Assembly (NCBI RefSeq): GCF_963860125.1
Contig: NZ_CAWLFA010000001.1
Location: 620,001 to 684,000, forward strand
DNA length: 64,000 bases
Reading direction: 5' to 3'
Source: Picosynechococcus sp. PCC 7002
GTDB lineage: Bacteria; Cyanobacteriota; Cyanobacteriia; Cyanobacteriales; MRBY01
The translations under genes were made by a program, and so were the position numbers. Below the pieces are notes generated by a model. It was not told where the DNA came from. It searched no databases and saw only the letters and a program-made list of their open reading frames with translations. Below, piece by piece: positions 61,001-64,000 of this stretch (the first letter of the stretch is position 1; the number at the start of each line of letters is the position of its first letter).

Positions 61001-61483
61001 TCATGACCCCATTTTTAGCCAACTAAACACCTCAGCGGCGGTCAAGGTTAAGGGAATATTCGGTAGAATCTTGAGTGCATCTTCTTGCGTGAGCAGTTGT
61101 GGTTGTTGATTAGGCTGAAAAATTAGAATTGATCGATCGCCTGGATCAATAAGCCACCCCAACTGACAGCCATGCTCTAAGCAGTACAAAATATTGCCAG
61201 TGACTCGGTTAGGGCTTTGTTCAGGGGAAAGAATTTCAATTGTCCAATCTGGACACAGCAGAAAATTATCTGGGACTTCGCCATCTGCTTCCAATGGGAT
61301 GCGTGACCATTGAAACACCGCAATATCAGGAACAATGGAGCGATCGCCAAAGCTACAGCACAATTCTGGAAAGGCATAGGCAAGTTGAGTTGTTTCAGTA
61401 ACAGCATTGATATGATTGCTGAGTTTTAACTGAAGACGACTATGTTTCCCCTTTGGGCATCGGCTTTTGATAGATAGCACCAT
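61001..61483 (-). pseudogene. Uma2-family (DUF820) endonuclease, 5'-truncated and frameshifted
   Basis: The frame encodes 160 residues from an ATG at 61483, but real Uma2 homology begins only at PKGKHSRLQLKL. Catalytic-core segments are intact (IVPDIAVFQW, WTIEILSPEQSPN, LGWLIDPGDRSILIF), and the end (LTLTAAEVFSWL) is typical. The expected preceding residues NGAIYQKPMPKG are found in the adjacent frame, in the last codons of the upstream ORF; one extra base in the C-run 61448-61451 separates them. The standard N-terminal LxLEEFLxLPE region (about 25-35 residues) is missing altogether, replaced by foreign sequence. Confidence 0.75.
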
Positions 61484-62303
61484 TGACTTTAATTAAATCA
61501 TCGAGACGATTTGGTATTGTTTCTATTTGTTCTTGGATGATTAAATTATGAATTATTTGACTTCCATTTCTCAGACAGTCGGTAAGGATTTTTAAGCCAA
61601 GATCTAATTGTGGAATAATTTCGATGTTTTTACTTGAACCATCTGAATATACTTCACAGCTAAATTGACGAATCGATAAGTTTTTGTTTAGCCCATTATA
61701 TAATGCGGTGTAAGGTGAAGCCTGATACTCATGAACAAAAGAGCAGCGATAATATTTATAAATCAATGCGCTATAAGTGAATTTTTTGAAAATATCATGT
61801 GGATTTTTGATATCTCTTTGAGACAAATTATTATAAATCTTCACTAGTTCTTGAATTTCTGGATCCTCATAAACCCTATGCGATTCATTCAAGCTCTTTT
61901 TGTCAATCCAATCTCGTTTGAGTTTGCTTCTAAATACTTCATCAGTATTTTCTTTCTCTAAAGAGAACGATAAAAATGGCGTGCTAACTCTACGTAAATG
62001 TTGATATTCACTATACTCTTCTAGAAAGCGGCAAAAGCGAGTTTCATTTTTCATTTTCTTTTTGGAAAAGTTTAGCAAACAACTTTCGATATAACTTAAT
62101 CCATCAATTGCAGTGCAAGCAATTGAATATGCTTCAGTATGCAAATTACATGAGGGGTCATATTCTATAGGCGGTAAATTCAAACTGTTTTTTCCATTTG
62201 TAAAATAATCATTTTTAAGGAGATTTTCACATAAATCTGCTCTGAAATGAAAAAACTTTTTCACTCTTTGAGCTAAGTCTTCTGATGCTCTATTTATGTC
62301 CAT
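61440..62303 (-). CDS. AT-rich ORF with HEPN-like motif, fused to a Uma2 remnant
   Basis: A 287-residue, Lys/Asn/Tyr-rich protein, much richer in A+T than its neighbours. Residues 181-193 (IYKYYRCSFVHEY) contain R186-x4-H191, the R-x4-6-H motif of HEPN RNase-type domains, in a helical context; nothing else is recognised. The last 15 or so residues (VNGAIYQKPMPKG, then ET-stop) are the N-terminal part of a Uma2 protein, so the gene has run into the Uma2 pseudogene and stops there by frameshift. It overlaps the Uma2 frame by 44 bases. Function is unknown; HEPN membership is inference from the motif. Confidence 0.55.
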   Translation of the reverse strand: MDINRASEDLAQRVKKFFHFRADLCENLLKNDYFTNGKNSLNLPPIEYDPSCNLHTEAYSIACTAIDGLSYIESCLLNFSKKKMKNETRFCRFLEEYSEYQHLRRVSTPFLSFSLEKENTDEVFRSKLKRDWIDKKSLNESHRVYEDPEIQELVKIYNNLSQRDIKNPHDIFKKFTYSALIYKYYRCSFVHEYQASPYTALYNGLNKNLSIRQFSCEVYSDGSSKNIEIIPQLDLGLKILTDCLRNGSQIIHNLIIQEQIETIPNRLDDLIKVNGAIYQKPMPKGET

Positions 62304-62398
62304 AATAACTAAATATATTTTTTTCTAGACTATAAAAATAACCCCCTATCAGCATAGCCAACAGAGGGATAAAGTAAAGCTTAAATATCGCTTTTAAT

Positions 62399-64000
62399 TT
62401 AAAACAAATCGATATCTGTCACTGCACCTTTACTACTGGTGGAAACAATCTTGGCATACTTTCCAAGGACACCACGCTTATAACGGGGTTCACGGGGTTT
62501 CCAAGCGGCGCGACGTTTTGCCAGTTCCTCATCAGGAACATTGATTTGCAACAGTTTTTCGTGGGCATCGATGGTGATGCTGTCCCCTTCTTCCACAAGG
62601 GCAATATTGCCACCCACAAACGCTTCCGGGGCAACGTGTCCGACCACGAGACCATAGGTTCCGCCAGAGAAACGACCATCGGTGATCAGACCGACAGAAT
62701 CGCCCAGACCAGCGCCAATAATTGCGGAGGTGGGCGCTAGCATTTCCCGCATCCCGGGGCCACCCTTCGGCCCTTCGTAACGAACAATCACCACATCACC
62801 AGCAACAATCTTGCCAGCCAGGATTGCATCGAGACATTCTTCTTCGGACTCAAAAACGCGGGCGGGGCCAGTGATCCGGGGATTTTTCACGCCACTAATT
62901 TTCGCCACGGAACCTTCTTCGGCCAAGTTGCCCTTGAGGATCGCCAGGTGTCCTTTTTCGTACATTGGCTTATCCCAAGGACGAATCACATCCTGATCGG
63001 GAGAGGGTTCGCTGGGAATATCGGCGAGGGTTTCAGCGACGGTTTTGCCAGTAATTGTTAGACAGTCGCCATGGAGAAGACCGTGATCCAAGAGCATTTT
63101 CATCACCTGGGGAATGCCGCCCGCCTTGTGGAGATCGGTGGCAACGTAGCGACCAGAGGGCTTGAGGTCACAGATGACGGGGACGCGCTGGCGGATGGTT
63201 TCAAAGTCGTCGATGGTCAGATCCACACCGATAGTATTGGCGATCGCCAACAAATGTAAGACTGAATTTGTCGAGCCGCCCACGGCCATAATTACGGAAA
63301 TCGCGTTTTCAAATGCCTTGCGCGTGAGGATGTCCTTCGGCAAAATCTGCTTCTTGATCGCATTGACCAAAACGCGTGCCGACTCTTCCGCACTGACAGC
63401 TTTTTCTTCATCTTCAGCGGCCATCGTCGAGGAGTAGGGCAAACTGATCCCCATCGCCTCAAAAGCCGAGGACATCGTATTGGCCGTGTACATCCCGCCA
63501 CAGGAGCCAGCCCCCGGACAAGCATTTTTCTCAACGGCTAATAATCTTTCCTCGTCGATTTTTCCGGCGCTAAATTCACCGACAGCCTCGAACGCACTAA
63601 CAACTGTGAGATCTTCCCCGTCTAAATGACCGGGTTTGATCGTGCCACCGTAAACAAAAATTGCGGGGATATTCATCCGGGCGATCGCCAACACTGCCCC
63701 CGGCATATTCTTATCACAACCGCCAATGGCGAGAACCGCATCCATGCTTTGGCCATTACAAGCCGTCTCAATGGAGTCAGCGATCACATCACGGGAAACC
63801 AAAGAATACTTCATCCCCTCCGTACCCATGGAGATCCCATCACTAATGGTGATCGTCCCAAACATCTGCGGCATCGCTCCCGCTTCCCGGATTGCCTTAT
63901 CCGCTCGCTGGGCGAGGTCATTGATTCCCATATTGCATGGCGTAATCGTACTGTACCCATTCGCCAAGCCCACAATTGGTTTACTAAAATCATCATCCCC
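62399..64000 (-). CDS. ilvD: Dihydroxy-acid dehydratase (5' end beyond window)
   Basis: 534 codons of IlvD, which makes 2-keto acids in valine, leucine and isoleucine synthesis. The frame is open to the window edge (GDDDFSKPIVGLANGYSTITPCNMG), so the true start lies to the right; about 25-30 residues are missing. Cluster-ligand cysteines occur in TPCNMG, GGCDKN and GAGSCGGMYTANTM, and the C-terminal LITDGRFSGGTYGLVVGHVAPEA is diagnostic. The arrangement fits the [2Fe-2S] class. Confidence 0.96.
   Translation of the reverse strand, partial: GDDDFSKPIVGLANGYSTITPCNMGINDLAQRADKAIREAGAMPQMFGTITISDGISMGTEGMKYSLVSRDVIADSIETACNGQSMDAVLAIGGCDKNMPGAVLAIARMNIPAIFVYGGTIKPGHLDGEDLTVVSAFEAVGEFSAGKIDEERLLAVEKNACPGAGSCGGMYTANTMSSAFEAMGISLPYSSTMAAEDEEKAVSAEESARVLVNAIKKQILPKDILTRKAFENAISVIMAVGGSTNSVLHLLAIANTIGVDLTIDDFETIRQRVPVICDLKPSGRYVATDLHKAGGIPQVMKMLLDHGLLHGDCLTITGKTVAETLADIPSEPSPDQDVIRPWDKPMYEKGHLAILKGNLAEEGSVAKISGVKNPRITGPARVFESEEECLDAILAGKIVAGDVVIVRYEGPKGGPGMREMLAPTSAIIGAGLGDSVGLITDGRFSGGTYGLVVGHVAPEAFVGGNIALVEEGDSITIDAHEKLLQINVPDEELAKRRAAWKPREPRYKRGVLGKYAKIVSTSSKGAVTDIDLF

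Overview
The window looks like chromosomal DNA of a unicellular euryhaline cyanobacterium of the Synechococcus sp. PCC 7002 (Picosynechococcus) type. The evidence is the very frequent HIP1 octamer GCGATCGC, cyanobacterial hallmark genes (chlD, cpcL, a high-light-inducible protein, pedR, hemJ, the cyanobacterial/plastid ycf29, ycf51 and ycf55 families, short rpoZ, a DUF3288-pyrF/pyrE overlap, the rimO-crhR pair) and a vitamin B12 import operon behind a cobalamin riboswitch. Assignment to that lineage is inference from gene content. No database search was possible.

Layout. 0-1.4 kb: end of an ArsR-type repressor and an RND membrane-fusion lipoprotein (minus). 1.6-10.1 kb: housekeeping genes on plus (rseP, DUF3493, LD-carboxypeptidase, tpiA, chlD, DUF4346, a phospholipase-D-fold/zinc-ribbon protein, argS). 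10.1-12.3 kb: a possible small-RNA locus, then M48 peptidase, rdgB and an hli gene with an HLR1 (RpaB) box, all minus. 12.5-27.4 kb: mostly plus housekeeping (kinase-fold protein, ycf51, polyol dehydrogenase, purK, ycf29, pyrF-pyrE fusion, MacB-type permease, tRNA-Arg, SNF2 helicase, rpoZ, ycf55/DUF3685, Nudix, ridA). 27.5-39.4 kb: mostly minus (crhR, rimO, hisG, hisZ, J-domain/TPR, inositol phosphatase, FdC2-like ferredoxin, tRNA-Ser, ABC-F, DUF29, thrS).

39.4-43.2 kb is an accessory stretch: an AT-rich insert carrying a frameshifted lipoprotein gene, bounded by two copies of the ruvC 3' end; ruvC itself; a DUF433/DUF5615 toxin-antitoxin pair; and an orphan DUF4365 nuclease-fold gene. 43.2-48.8 kb is one cobalamin-controlled unit on minus: riboswitch, a small leader ORF, btuB, a CpdA-type phosphodiesterase, btuF and btuC, but no btuD ATPase. 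48.9-50.1 kb is an ATP-grasp ligase and 50.1-51.0 kb is a decayed IS5-type transposase in AT-rich DNA.

51.0-60.8 kb: cpcL (membrane-anchored phycobilisome linker for the photosystem I antenna), a pedR/TolB-like lipoprotein pair, an isochorismatase-fold hydrolase, cynS behind a textbook NtcA promoter, hemJ, several unknowns, nnrDE and mutL. 61.0-62.3 kb is a second scar: a 5'-truncated, frameshifted Uma2 nuclease joined to an AT-rich ORF with a HEPN-like R-x4-H motif. The window ends inside ilvD.

The clearest signals are the regulatory ones (cobalamin riboswitch plus leader ORF, NtcA box on cynS, HLR1 on hli) and three genome scars (ruvC-end repeat with broken lipoprotein, Uma2 chimera, IS remnant). 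I did not find a large undescribed defence or biosynthetic system. The best candidates for something new are the leader ORF in the B12 operon, the two possible small RNAs and the HEPN-like/Uma2 fusion.
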